Shown in pieces: positions 16,267 to 24,463 of a stretch of 64,000 nt of DNA. The first letter of the stretch is position 1; the number at the start of each line of letters is the position of its first letter. Both the position numbers and the translations under genes were made by a program. Location of the stretch: the NCBI RefSeq assembly GCF_010731715.1, contig NZ_AP022587.1, forward strand, positions 3,906,001-3,970,000, in the 5' to 3' direction. The notes under the pieces are model-generated. The model did not search any database. It was not told the DNA's origin and was given only the letters and a program-made list of their open reading frames with translations. The stretch is from Mycobacterium stomatepiae (GTDB lineage Bacteria > Actinomycetota > Actinomycetes > Mycobacteriales > Mycobacteriaceae).

Positions 16267-17346
16267 TCAGCCCCACCAGAACGCCGCGGCGATGATCCCG
16301 TACAGCACGACGAGGGTGGCGCCTTCGAGCCACGTCGACTCGCCGTCGAATGAGATGAATGCGGTGAGCACGACCGCGAGCAGCAGGGCCACCACCAACA
16401 TCGGGCTGAACACCAGTGTCAGCCCGGCCATGCCGGTCGCCTGCGAGATGAGCACCAGCAGCGGCGCCAGCACCAGCGAGATCTGAAGTGGCGAATTGAG
16501 GACGACCGAGAACGCGTACGCGGACTGCCCCTTGGCGGCGAGCTGGATGCCGACAAAATTCTCCACCGCGTTGCCGGCGATCGCCACCACGACCAGGCCA
16601 GCGAACACCTCGGAGATATTGAGCGAGTGCATGGCCGGTTGCAGCGCGTCGACGAACCACTCCGAGACGAATGCGGCGAGGATCCCGGCGGCGGCGAGCG
16701 CGCCGATCGCGAGCCAGACCGGCCAACGCGGGTGCTCGTGGGCGCCGGCGGATTGGACCTCGTCGGCGTCGCGGCGCAGCGAGGCCGGCAGCGACAGCGC
16801 GAACAGGGCGAGGAGCAGCACCGAAACGACGATCGACAGCGCATCCTCGTGATTGGACGCCGGAGTGTGGATCCAGAAGGCCACCGACGGGATCGACAGC
16901 GCGGTCACCGACAGCAGCATCAGCACCGTCACGGTGCGCGCCCGGTGCGAGCCGAGTTGCTGCGGGCCGTGACGAGCACCGCCGGCCACGAACGCGAGGC
17001 CCAGCACCAACAGGAGGTTGGCCAAGATGGATCCGACCAACGCGGCGCGGACCACGTCGACCAGGCCGTGCCGAAGGCTGAACAGGCAGATGAACAGCTC
17101 GGGCAGGTTGCCGAGCGCGGACTGGAGCACGCCGGTGGCGCCGGCTCCGAAGCGGTCGCCTAGCTGATCCACGCTGTGGCCGACGACCGCCGCGAGCACT
17201 CCCACGGCTGCGGCCGCGACAAGGAATGTGAGCACCGAGCTCCAGCCGCCGAAGTGCGCGAGCCCGGCGCACACCGTTAACGCCACCGAGAGGAGCAACA
17301 GGATGCGGTCGGAGCGGACCAATACGGGCGTGGCGGCCTCCGGCAT
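16267..17346 (-). CDS. CaCA-family Ca2+/H+-type cation antiporter
   Basis: A 359-residue protein with about ten to eleven membrane helices. The two alpha repeats that form the ion pathway are evident: LGNLPELFICLFSL in the first half and IAGNAVENFVGIQLAAKG in the second, each with the key acidic residue. This is the layout of Ca2+/H+ exchangers of the CAX group. It probably exports calcium or a related divalent ion. ATG 17346 is the clear start. Confidence 0.88.
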   Translation of the reverse strand: MPEAATPVLVRSDRILLLLSVALTVCAGLAHFGGWSSVLTFLVAAAAVGVLAAVVGHSVDQLGDRFGAGATGVLQSALGNLPELFICLFSLRHGLVDVVRAALVGSILANLLLVLGLAFVAGGARHGPQQLGSHRARTVTVLMLLSVTALSIPSVAFWIHTPASNHEDALSIVVSVLLLALFALSLPASLRRDADEVQSAGAHEHPRWPVWLAIGALAAAGILAAFVSEWFVDALQPAMHSLNISEVFAGLVVVAIAGNAVENFVGIQLAAKGQSAYAFSVVLNSPLQISLVLAPLLVLISQATGMAGLTLVFSPMLVVALLLAVVLTAFISFDGESTWLEGATLVVLYGIIAAAFWWG

Positions 17347-17884
17347 GGGTCAACCTTAGGCGAGCCGACGCGAAGGGTGCGATGTAAATCGGCGGCCCGG
17401 GCGCGCGGCTCGTAAAGCCTTTCGGCCATTGCCGTCGCCGCCGCCTGGATGTGGATTCGATATGGCCCCCGCAGTCGATTTCGCTGCCGTTCACCGCGTG
17501 ACCGCGCTGGTCTCGTGACGTCTTGGCCTGATCCATGGTTCGATCGCGACCAAGGTGGGCTGACGGTTGGATTCCTATTCGTTGTCCGGCATAAGCACCG
17601 CGGGCAGGATCAGGATGTCAATTGCCTGCCGAACGAGATTGACGTCGACGGTTTGGCAACGCGCAGCAGCGACAAGCACGTCAGCGACCAGTGACCAGTC
17701 GCGGTCGGCGGATATTTCGCCGCGCTCGGCGGCCTTGGTCAGGATCGCAGACACCGCGAGTGTCGGAGTTTGAGGCGATCAGGTCTGTGATCAGCAAACT
17801 CGGCATCTTAGGTCTTCGCGCGACCCGACTAGCTCGGGGATGACCGGGCTTGTCCGCGGGATTTCCGTCCGCAGGCGAACGGCG
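17347..17884. other. Intergenic stretch with a duplicated TetR tail only
   Basis: No intact gene is visible in these 538 bases. The only recognisable content is the TetR C-terminal fragment at 17580-17760, described separately. The flanks are noncoding in all frames as far as I can judge. Confidence 0.5.
17580..17760 (-). pseudogene. Fragment of a TetR-family C-terminal domain
   Basis: About 180 bases closely resemble 23320-23510: shared runs include accgcgggcaggatcagg and gcggatatttcgccgcgctc. On the minus strand this is the segment that reads AAERGEISADRDWSLVADVL in the intact copy. Here small deletions break the frame and there is no start or DNA-binding domain, so it is a remnant. By eye, identity is in the region of 85%. 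Confidence 0.75.
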
Positions 17885-18754
17885 TTATGCGTTGTCGCTC
17901 ACATCCTGCGTCTTGACGACGCTGATCCGGTCGCGGCGGATAGCGGTCTCAATGCGACCTTGGATGTCGCTGAGGGCCGCCACGATTTCTCCTCGGACGT
18001 GAAGCAGCTCCTTGACTTGAGTCTCTGTACGTTCGGTAATCAATCGCGAGTCGCGTTCGGCAGCAGCGATCAAGCCAGCGGCCCTCAGCCGAGCCTCCTT
18101 TTCAATCTGTGCGATCTGCGTCTCGGCCTGCTCCCAAGCCGATTTGATCTGCTGGTCTAGCCGTTGTTGTGTCTCGCGGCGGCGGCGCTCGTCCTCCTCG
18201 GTCAAGCGCAGCTGTGCGTCGCGGCGACGACGCTCGGCTTCCTCGGCTTCCTCGGTCATGCGCAGGCACTCGTGACGAGCGGCCTGCAAGAGTTGCTCGG
18301 CTTCGTGTTTGGCTTCCGCCAGAATCTGATCACGGCGGGCGGCGGTGGAGGCCTGCAGCTCGGTTAGCGCCGCGCTCGCGGCCTCGCGGTCCTGTCGGGC
18401 CGCCTCCAGCTCGTCGCGCAGCTCTTCGGTGAGTATCTCGGCCTCTTCACGGGCCATCGCCTTGGTGCGCCGCGCCTCGTCGGAAGCCACCCGCATCATC
18501 CGAGCAATACGATCCGACATTCCCTCCACGGAATCGATCGGTCCGGATAGCCGGGTAATGTCGCCGCGCAGCTGAACGTTCTCGGCGCTGAGTCGCTCGC
18601 GATCGGCCTTGGCCTCAGAAAGTTCGCGGTCGAGCTGCTGGATCCGGTCCTCGCGCGAATCAACTTCGGTGTGAATCCGCTGGAGGTACTCAGTCACTTG
18701 ATCCCGGTCGAGACCTCGTAGCTGAGTGTGAAATGTGGGGATGGCTTTTGTCAC
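17885..18754 (-). CDS. DivIVA-like coiled-coil protein A
   Basis: From GTG 18754 a 289-residue, almost wholly helical protein rich in Glu, Arg, Ala and Gln. The first 35 residues (TKAIPTFHTQLRGLDRDQVT, then EYLQRIHTEV) resemble the lipid-binding head of DivIVA/Wag31, which binds curved membrane in mycobacteria. The remainder is long heptad coiled coil. It lies 293 bases from coiled-coil protein B on the same strand. A role in cell shape, pole organisation or envelope scaffolding is plausible but inferred. The frame is open upstream to 18949 without a credible start. Confidence 0.75.
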   Translation of the reverse strand: MTKAIPTFHTQLRGLDRDQVTEYLQRIHTEVDSREDRIQQLDRELSEAKADRERLSAENVQLRGDITRLSGPIDSVEGMSDRIARMMRVASDEARRTKAMAREEAEILTEELRDELEAARQDREAASAALTELQASTAARRDQILAEAKHEAEQLLQAARHECLRMTEEAEEAERRRRDAQLRLTEEDERRRRETQQRLDQQIKSAWEQAETQIAQIEKEARLRAAGLIAAAERDSRLITERTETQVKELLHVRGEIVAALSDIQGRIETAIRRDRISVVKTQDVSDNA

Positions 18755-19047
18755 TACTATCTGCTGATTATCGGCACTTGCTTGAGCGACCAGCGAAATG
18801 TTCTTTCGCGAGGTCCGTAGCTGGCCCGGGTCGCCGGCGGGACGCGGGTAATGGAGGCGCAGGGCTGAACGTCTCGGGCTTGGCCGGGCCCGCGGCCACT
18901 GCCATGGTCTGCGAGTGACGCGCCCGCCGTAACGGGAGTGCACACACATCTTCTTTTCTGTGGAGCGACGCCCGGCGACGTTCTGCTTTGCGTCGACTTC
19001 CTGCCGTTAACGATCGATTGAAGCTGCTCGCTGTCGGCACCTTCGAC

Positions 19048-19845
19048 TTATCCAATGCTGCGAAGCGCCTCATGCGTGAGATCCCTATCGGGGGCCGCGT
19101 GCGCGCCGTGAACGGGCAGCGAATCGGAAGGATCCGAACCCAGGCGAACGCCTTCGAGGTGATCGATGCGGACCACGGAGCCGTCCAACTGCTGGAATTT
19201 TTCGTAGAAATCCCGTAACTGGGTCGCGATATTCGCACGCACCTGCACCAGCTCGTCCAGTTTTGCCTGTGCCAGTACCCGTTGGGCCTCAACGTCCCGA
19301 TGGACGCGCGCCAACATCTCCTCGGCGGTGTCTTTGGCATCCCTGACAATGTCGGCGGCCTTGGTGGCGGCATCTTCGCGAAGCCGGGCTACATGGGCCC
19401 GAATCTGCTGAGCTTGGGCTTCTAGGTCGGCCCGCAGCGTACTCGCCGACTCATACTCGAGCTGGGCCTCGCCGACAATTCTGGCGGCACGGTCCTCCGC
19501 TTCAACCCGAATGGCGTCCGCATATCGCTGGGCTTCAGCCCGAATCTCGTCAGCCTCAGCGTTGGCGGTGTTGAGGATTCTGGAAAGTTGACTACTCAAG
19601 CCGGCGACGTCGGTCGGGATTTCCCGTGCCAGCTCGCTGAAACGCGTCGAGGTTGACTCTAAGTCGGCACGCGATCTGCTCAGCTGCTCGCTTAGCGCAA
19701 CGATGCGCGATTCACTTCGCCGGGCAAGGGCACGCAAATCAGCGAATTCCTCGTCGCGCGTTTCTACGTGGCAAGTCAACCGCTCCACTTCAAAATTCAG
19801 AAGCTTACGAGAGGCTCCGTAGGGATCTGCTTCGCTTACCGACAC
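19048..19845 (-). CDS. Coiled-coil protein B, partner of the DivIVA-like protein
   Basis: A 265-residue protein starting MSVSEADPYGASRKLLNFEV at ATG 19845. Heptad coiled coil covers about residues 15-225 with repeated Ala/Glu/Arg (e.g. RILNTANAEADEIRAEAQRY); the last 40 residues are polar and disordered. The middle resembles the ATP synthase b-like / DivIVA tail type of coiled coil. Together with protein A it forms a two-gene unit with no enzyme nearby. I do not recognise a named family. Confidence 0.7.
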   Translation of the reverse strand: MSVSEADPYGASRKLLNFEVERLTCHVETRDEEFADLRALARRSESRIVALSEQLSRSRADLESTSTRFSELAREIPTDVAGLSSQLSRILNTANAEADEIRAEAQRYADAIRVEAEDRAARIVGEAQLEYESASTLRADLEAQAQQIRAHVARLREDAATKAADIVRDAKDTAEEMLARVHRDVEAQRVLAQAKLDELVQVRANIATQLRDFYEKFQQLDGSVVRIDHLEGVRLGSDPSDSLPVHGAHAAPDRDLTHEALRSIG

Positions 19846-20324
19846 ATCCCGGATAATAGGGAGTCCAAAGTCGTTCTACAGCCTAACCTTTCAGATATAT
19901 CCACCCGGCGGGTTTGGGCAGCCATGTGGCGGGTGTGAACTGCAACCGTGCGGCTATTGGCCACCGACATTTGGCGGATTTGCACCGGAGCGAGATACCG
20001 GCAAGATTGGCCTGTGCACGCGCGTGTAAAAATTGGTATAGGCAAACGCAGAGCCCGACGGCGGCCGAGCACAAAGCGCTCCCTTTTGAACTCCTTTGGG
20101 CGATCGACATTCTCGACTGCAACATGGCGGGTCGTCGGGCCCTCGACTTTTGGCCTGCTGATGGCAACGCGCAAACGTGAGATCCCAGCCCACTCTCGTT
20201 CGGGCGAACGCATCGTGGAGTCGGCTCCTTGCCAACGAAACCGCCGAACCGCGGCGATTAACGCACCGGCGAGCTGCGCTGCCAAGACCTCCGCCCGCAT
20301 CATCGAGGCCGCTTAGCTACGAAG
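19846..20324. other. Intergenic region with repeated GGCGGRT motifs
   Basis: No convincing gene. It is the upstream region of the coiled-coil pair. Related short motifs recur: GGCGGGTTT at 19907, TGGCGGGTG at 19927, TGGCGGATT at 19972 and TGGCGGGTC near 20124. They lie 20, 45 and about 152 bases apart, and could be regulator sites or decayed repeat coding. The minus-strand frame across it lacks normal protein character. Confidence 0.4.
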
Positions 20325-20531
20325 ATGATGGGCTTTCGTGATGCAGAGCGCTTCATCCATTTGTGGTGCCTCTTCGAGCGCGGATTCGCCGAGGGCATGG
20401 AGGCCGCAATCAGACAGGCTGAAGAATCCGTCCGCTGTGAGGACACAAACGATCAGCAGCGTGACGTCTTGCTCAGGCTGTGCGACTCCCTTCGAAAAGC
20501 CCGGCGTACGAGGATATTCGGTGATTCATGA
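20325..20531 (+). CDS. Small hypothetical protein (68 residues)
   Basis: An ATG-started frame, MMGFRDAERFIHLWCLFERG, with an acidic helical middle (MEAAIRQAEESVRCED) and a basic end. Its composition is protein-like but no family is recognised and the ribosome site is weak. It could be a real small gene or a chance frame in the accessory zone. Confidence 0.3.
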   Translation: MMGFRDAERFIHLWCLFERGFAEGMEAAIRQAEESVRCEDTNDQQRDVLLRLCDSLRKARRTRIFGDS

Positions 20532-20679
20532 ACATGACAGCGTTGGTATCGAGTGGGCGGGCTGCATGATGCCGCGGCTGCGGCGTCCCGGCGTGCACCT
20601 GAGAACCTGTGGCAAGGCGCGGCAGATGGGGCTTTGGCCGCCGCTGTCTTCAGATTTGAACCTCGGTAGTGGTGTGTGG

Positions 20680-21814
20680 TCAAACGTGAGTGGGCAGTGT
20701 TACCGCTAGTTCGAACCCGCCGTCGCTGAGATGGCCTGCTCGGAGAGTGCCTCCGAGCTGTGCGGCGCGTTCACGCAAACCGAGCAGTCCGTAGTGGGCA
20801 CCGGGCAACGGCTCGGGCGAGCGGTCGGGTTTGCTGTTGATCAACCTCAAGCTCACCCGGCGCGGGTCGATCTGCAGTTCCACCGTTGCGGTGGCGCCCG
20901 GAGCATGCTTGGTGATGTTGGTCAAACCCTCTTGCACGGCGCGATGTATCGCGTGCTGCACTGCCGTCGATGGGATGGTGTCGGTGTCGAGTCTGGGCCT
21001 GATGACCGCCGGCACGCCAGAACTGGCGACTAGCGTGTGAATGTCGTGGAGCCCCGTTTGCGGTGGCTGCTCGGTGGGATCACCGGCAGCCGTGCGCAGT
21101 ACTCCGACCATTTGGCGCAGCTCGTCGAGTGTCTGCACACTGAGCGCGCGGATCGTGCGGGCTGTCTGTGCGGTGGCGTCATCGTCTGCAGTGACCGGCA
21201 GGGCGCCGGACTGCACGGCGATGAGGCTGACTTGGTGTGACACCACGTCGTGCATCTCCCGAGCGAATTCGGCACGTTCGCGCGCAAGGGCACGCTCGAT
21301 GAGCAACTGTTCCTCGTGACGGCGCACCCGTTCCATCTCTTCCAGTTGGCGCGACAGGTCGGTCCGAGCCCGAATCAACAGACCAAGCAGAATCGGCGCG
21401 ATTGCGAAGACGACGGCGTAGTGAGCAGCCCATGCGGTGGTGAGAACCGAATACGGCTTCGCCAACGGAGCGGTGTAGCACACGAATGCGGTCACTGCGC
21501 AGACACCCAGTGCACGGGGCGCCGGCCGCCGTTGCGCTATGGCGAACAGTGCCACCTGCGAAGCGCAGCATGCCGGTGGTGACCGCAGCCGCCGGAATGG
21601 TCAACGCAAACGCTAAGTAGGGAAAGCGCTTGCGGCAAAGCAATCCGAGGACAGCCAAACCCACAACTAAAAAGCTGGGAAGAACCGCCAACGGCAAATG
21701 AGGAAAATAGGTGTGAGCGTATAGCGTCGATACCATGCCGTCCGTAGCGGTGAGCGCAATCAGCGCGCCTTTGATGGCGCGCTGACGGATGCATGATGAG
21801 GCAGGGCGGGTCAC
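20680..21814 (-). pseudogene. NarL-type sensor histidine kinase, frameshifted
   Basis: Two frames give one kinase. GTG 21814 opens the N-terminal membrane part (TRPASSCIRQRAIKGALIAL, then helices through AFALTIPAAAVTTGMLRFAG). Near 21550-21556 the reading switches to ALFAIAQRRPAPRALGVCAV and then holds to the end. The kinase core is intact: HisKA_3 box REMHDVVSHQVSLIAVQSG and HATPase segments LTNITKHAPGAT and GLLGLRERAAQLGGTL. A one-base insertion or two-base deletion accounts for the break. A GTG at 21555 could initiate a truncated kinase without the first helices. Partner of the response regulator upstream. Confidence 0.78.
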
Positions 21815-22463
21815 GGGGGCCGGGATCCAGGATTCCGGCGCGCTGCGCGATGAGGGCGGCTTCCAGTCGTCTACTTACGGAAAATTTTGTCAGGATCGAG
21901 CTGACGTGGTCTTTCACCGTCCCGACGCTGGAGAACAATGTCGCGGCGATCTCGCTGTTGGCCTGGCCGCGCGCAAGGAGATGCAATACGTCGATCTCGC
22001 GATCGGTAAGGTTAGCGACTTTTCGCACAGCCGACCGATCTACTGGGTCGTGGAGGTATCCCGCGATGACCTTAGGAGTGACCTTCTCTGAGAGCACCAG
22101 ACCGCCCGCTGCCAGCGTGCGCACCATTGCCGGAAGCTGCACCGGATCGGTGTCTTTCAAGAGGAATCCTGTCGCACCCAGACGCAATGCCGAGGCGATG
22201 TACTCGTCGGTATCGAACGTGGTCAGCATCGCCACAACCGGAGACCCACCGGCGGCCATCAGCTCAGCCAACACCGCCAAGCCGTCCTTTTCGGGCATTC
22301 GGATATCGAGCAGTACCACGTCCGGTCGATGGTCAGTGATCACTTCCACCGCGTGGACACCGTCGGAAGTTGCGACCACATCAATGTCCTGCGCGGCCCA
22401 AAGGATCAACGCAAAGCCCGATCGAATCAAGGCTTCGTCGTCAACAATGACCACACTCGGCAC
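21537..22463 (-). CDS. NarL/LuxR-type response regulator with abnormal C-terminal readthrough
   Basis: From GTG 22463 (MPSVVIVDDEALIRSGF) a receiver domain with the acidic pair DDE, phospho-acceptor Asp in VVLLDIRMPEKDG, and T/K residues in TTFDTD and LLKDTD. The LuxR HTH reads NLTDREIDVLHLLARGQANS. The normal protein should end near residue 215, at a GTGA overlap with the kinase start. Instead the frame passes that TGA one base out of register and reads on about 90 residues into antiphase kinase sequence to 21537. The slip is probably at the run of five C/G at 21815-21819. Starts at 22475 (GTG) or 22487 (TTG) are possible. Confidence 0.8.
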   Translation of the reverse strand: MPSVVIVDDEALIRSGFALILWAAQDIDVVATSDGVHAVEVITDHRPDVVLLDIRMPEKDGLAVLAELMAAGGSPVVAMLTTFDTDEYIASALRLGATGFLLKDTDPVQLPAMVRTLAAGGLVLSEKVTPKVIAGYLHDPVDRSAVRKVANLTDREIDVLHLLARGQANSEIAATLFSSVGTVKDHVSSILTKFSVSRRLEAALIAQRAGILDPGPRDPPCLIMHPSARHQRRADCAHRYGRHGIDAIRSHLFSSFAVGGSSQLFSCGFGCPRIALPQALSLLSVCVDHSGGCGHHRHAALRRWHCSP

Positions 22464-23278
22464 GGTGACGATCACCCCCTGACCCAAGTAGCATTTTTAT
22501 GGGAATTTACTCTTAACAGGGACGGCTGGCGGTTAGTTGTCCCCGATATCCGGCCAGCCGGATGGTGAATTTGGCCACTCGTCGGAACCGTGCCATGACA
22601 TCCGTGTGAAAGTTGCAAACACTATGCGACGCACCCGGATACGTTGCTTTGGCCCATTTGACCGAGCGTCCTGGCTGTCCCGCGAGCAGGGTCGGGCCGC
22701 CTCGGCAAGTACGCCAACTCGCCCAGCGGCACCGGCGGAGCACATCTCGGCGATTGCGTGGCGCACAATATCGACGATGCGCCGAAGCGGGCAAGATGAA
22801 TCCGCGCTGAACGACTCTCTCACTCGTACGCGGTGCGGTCACCAGCCTTCCTGTTCGTGAATAGCGAGCGAGCATTTAATAAGGCGACAAGTCGGGTTCT
22901 GTCATAGCCGGCGGTCATTTCTGCGACCCCCGCCAAGGCAGCGCGCTGTGATTGCGAATCAGCAAACTGATCGCTGAGGATCGCGCGGGCCCGCAACGAC
23001 TTGTCGGAATTGGGATAGCGAGAGCACACTCCAAGGCACATAGACACTTTTCGGTGGGGTCAGACCGCGAGATGCTCTGCGATTGAATCCATTTCACGCT
23101 GCCCACCGTGCGTACGCCCAGCCCTCGGCGGCAACCTCGGTAGTGCCGCGCCGACAGCCCTCCGCGACGAGGTTATCGGTCGGGAGTTGTGGTCGGGGCA
23201 CAGAATGTCAACCGCATACGAGACCGTGCCATTGGCGGCGAATTCCGTGTTATGGGTCACTTCCCGATTCATCACTCA
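22464..23278. other. 815-base stretch without a recognisable gene
   Basis: Several short frames exist on both strands, up to about 120 codons, but none has clear protein character, a family resemblance or good ribosome sites. Base composition is a little lower in GC than the flanks. It probably holds the promoter of the two-component system at its left end and otherwise degraded accessory DNA. Confidence 0.4.
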
Positions 23279-23812
23279 TCACCTGGACTTGGCTTTCCTC
23301 TTGACTGTGCCCTCGTTAACTGGCATACGAACCGCGGGCAGGATCAGGGTGTCGATGACCTGTCGGACGAGATTGGCGTCGACGGTTTGGCCGCGGGCAA
23401 CTTGCAGCAGGGCCATCGCGACAAGCACGTCGGCGACCAGTGACCAGTCACGGTCGGCGGATATTTCGCCGCGCTCGGCGGCCTTAGTCAGCGCCGCAGA
23501 CATCGTGCGTTTGCCCTTGCCGAGCCCGGGAAACGCATCGATTGCCACCGCCCCTTTGGGTTTGTCTCCGTCTTGGGCATTGCTGTCGACGATGTCCCAC
23601 AAGTCCTCATGCAACGCTGCCAGCTGGGGCGTCTTGATCGGGCCGAGGTTGGCGTGCCATTCGCGGCGCTGGCGGTTGTAGTCGTCGAACGCCGCGCCAG
23701 GTAGCGCTTCCAGCTGCGGTCGGTTCAACGGTTCCGGTGGGATACGGGGCGCGGTATTGACGAACCGCTGCCAACCCTCCTTTCGGGCCAAGGTGAGATT
23801 GTCCAGACGCAT
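23279..23812 (-). pseudogene. Chimeric TniB-like ATPase start fused to a TetR tail
   Basis: From ATG 23812 (MRLDNLTLARKEGWQRFVN) the first about 110 residues look like a TniB/IstB-type transposition ATPase from mycobacterial Tn5053-like elements, ending in a P-loop DAFPGLGKGK. Right after the GKGK the sequence turns into a TetR C-terminal domain: RTMSAALTKAAERGEISADR and QTVDANLVRQVIDTLILPAV. The ATPase core (Walker B, sensor) and the TetR DNA-binding domain are both lacking. A deletion or recombination joined two genes in frame. Probably non-functional for either role. The TetR part is repeated at 17580-17760. Confidence 0.65.
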
Positions 23813-23843
23813 CCGGGGTCTTGTCCCTCTGCATGCGTGGCCA

Positions 23844-24452
23844 TCACGCATCGTCCAGGGCATCGGCATAGAAGTCGGCCGTCCCATAGTCGTCGAGCTC
23901 CACTTCGGCATCGTCGTCGCCTGTTTCCGGATCGGGTTCGTCGTACGTGCCCGCCTGCTCCGATGGAGGGTCGGCGGTGGCCAGCACGCCAGCAACCGAG
24001 GGCAACGTGACGATCTCGCCTTCGGCGTCGGTCTCGCCGTTCAGCACCGTCTCGCGTGAGAGCCGCAGCGCCATGCGACGCTCAGCCGGCGTATTACCCA
24101 GTCCGAGATTCCACCGTTGCAACAGATCCGCGACGGCGAGCTTGTCATCAGGGTAGGTGTACTTCGTCGCGGCAAGCTTGCGGGCGAACCGGAGCGCGTC
24201 CTCGCTCAGCGGCATCTCCATCGATGGAGCGTGTTCCCACATCAGCGTGTGCCACTTTCGAGTTTCCGGGTCACGGAAATAGGCGCGGGTGATGTCGTCG
24301 GGATCATAGTGAATTGGCCAGCGGCCCTTTGCCTTCCCTGCGTATGGGCTGGTCGCGTTGTGATACGGCTGCAGGGCTGCACCATTGTAGCGGCGTCCAC
24401 CCAAGTCGATAGTCGCCCGTGAGATTTTGAACCGCGGCGCGAGACCGTGCAC
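23844..24452 (-). pseudogene. C-terminal remnant of a TniA/Mu-type DDE transposase
   Basis: A 202-residue frame resembling the Mu_transpos_C region of TniA-like transposases: RFKISRATIDLGGRRYNGAA, GRWPIHYDPDDITRAYFRDP and ETRKWHTLMWEHAPSMEMPL, with a typical acidic tail. The catalytic DDE domain and the N-terminal DNA-binding part are absent; the frame begins at GTG 24452 only 11 bases after the dnaB stop. It and the TniB-like stump downstream are in the usual tniA-tniB order. It is the decayed end of a large transposon inserted directly behind dnaB. Confidence 0.75.
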
Positions 24453-24463
24453 CGGACTCCCCG

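Noticed and set aside
22537..22860. Short frames on both strands after the response regulator
   Set aside because: No family resemblance, weak starts and no codon bias; left as non-genic.
23279..23812. Annotation as a simple TetR regulator
   Set aside because: The first 110 residues are not a TetR HTH but a P-loop transposition ATPase start, so a plain TetR call would mislead.
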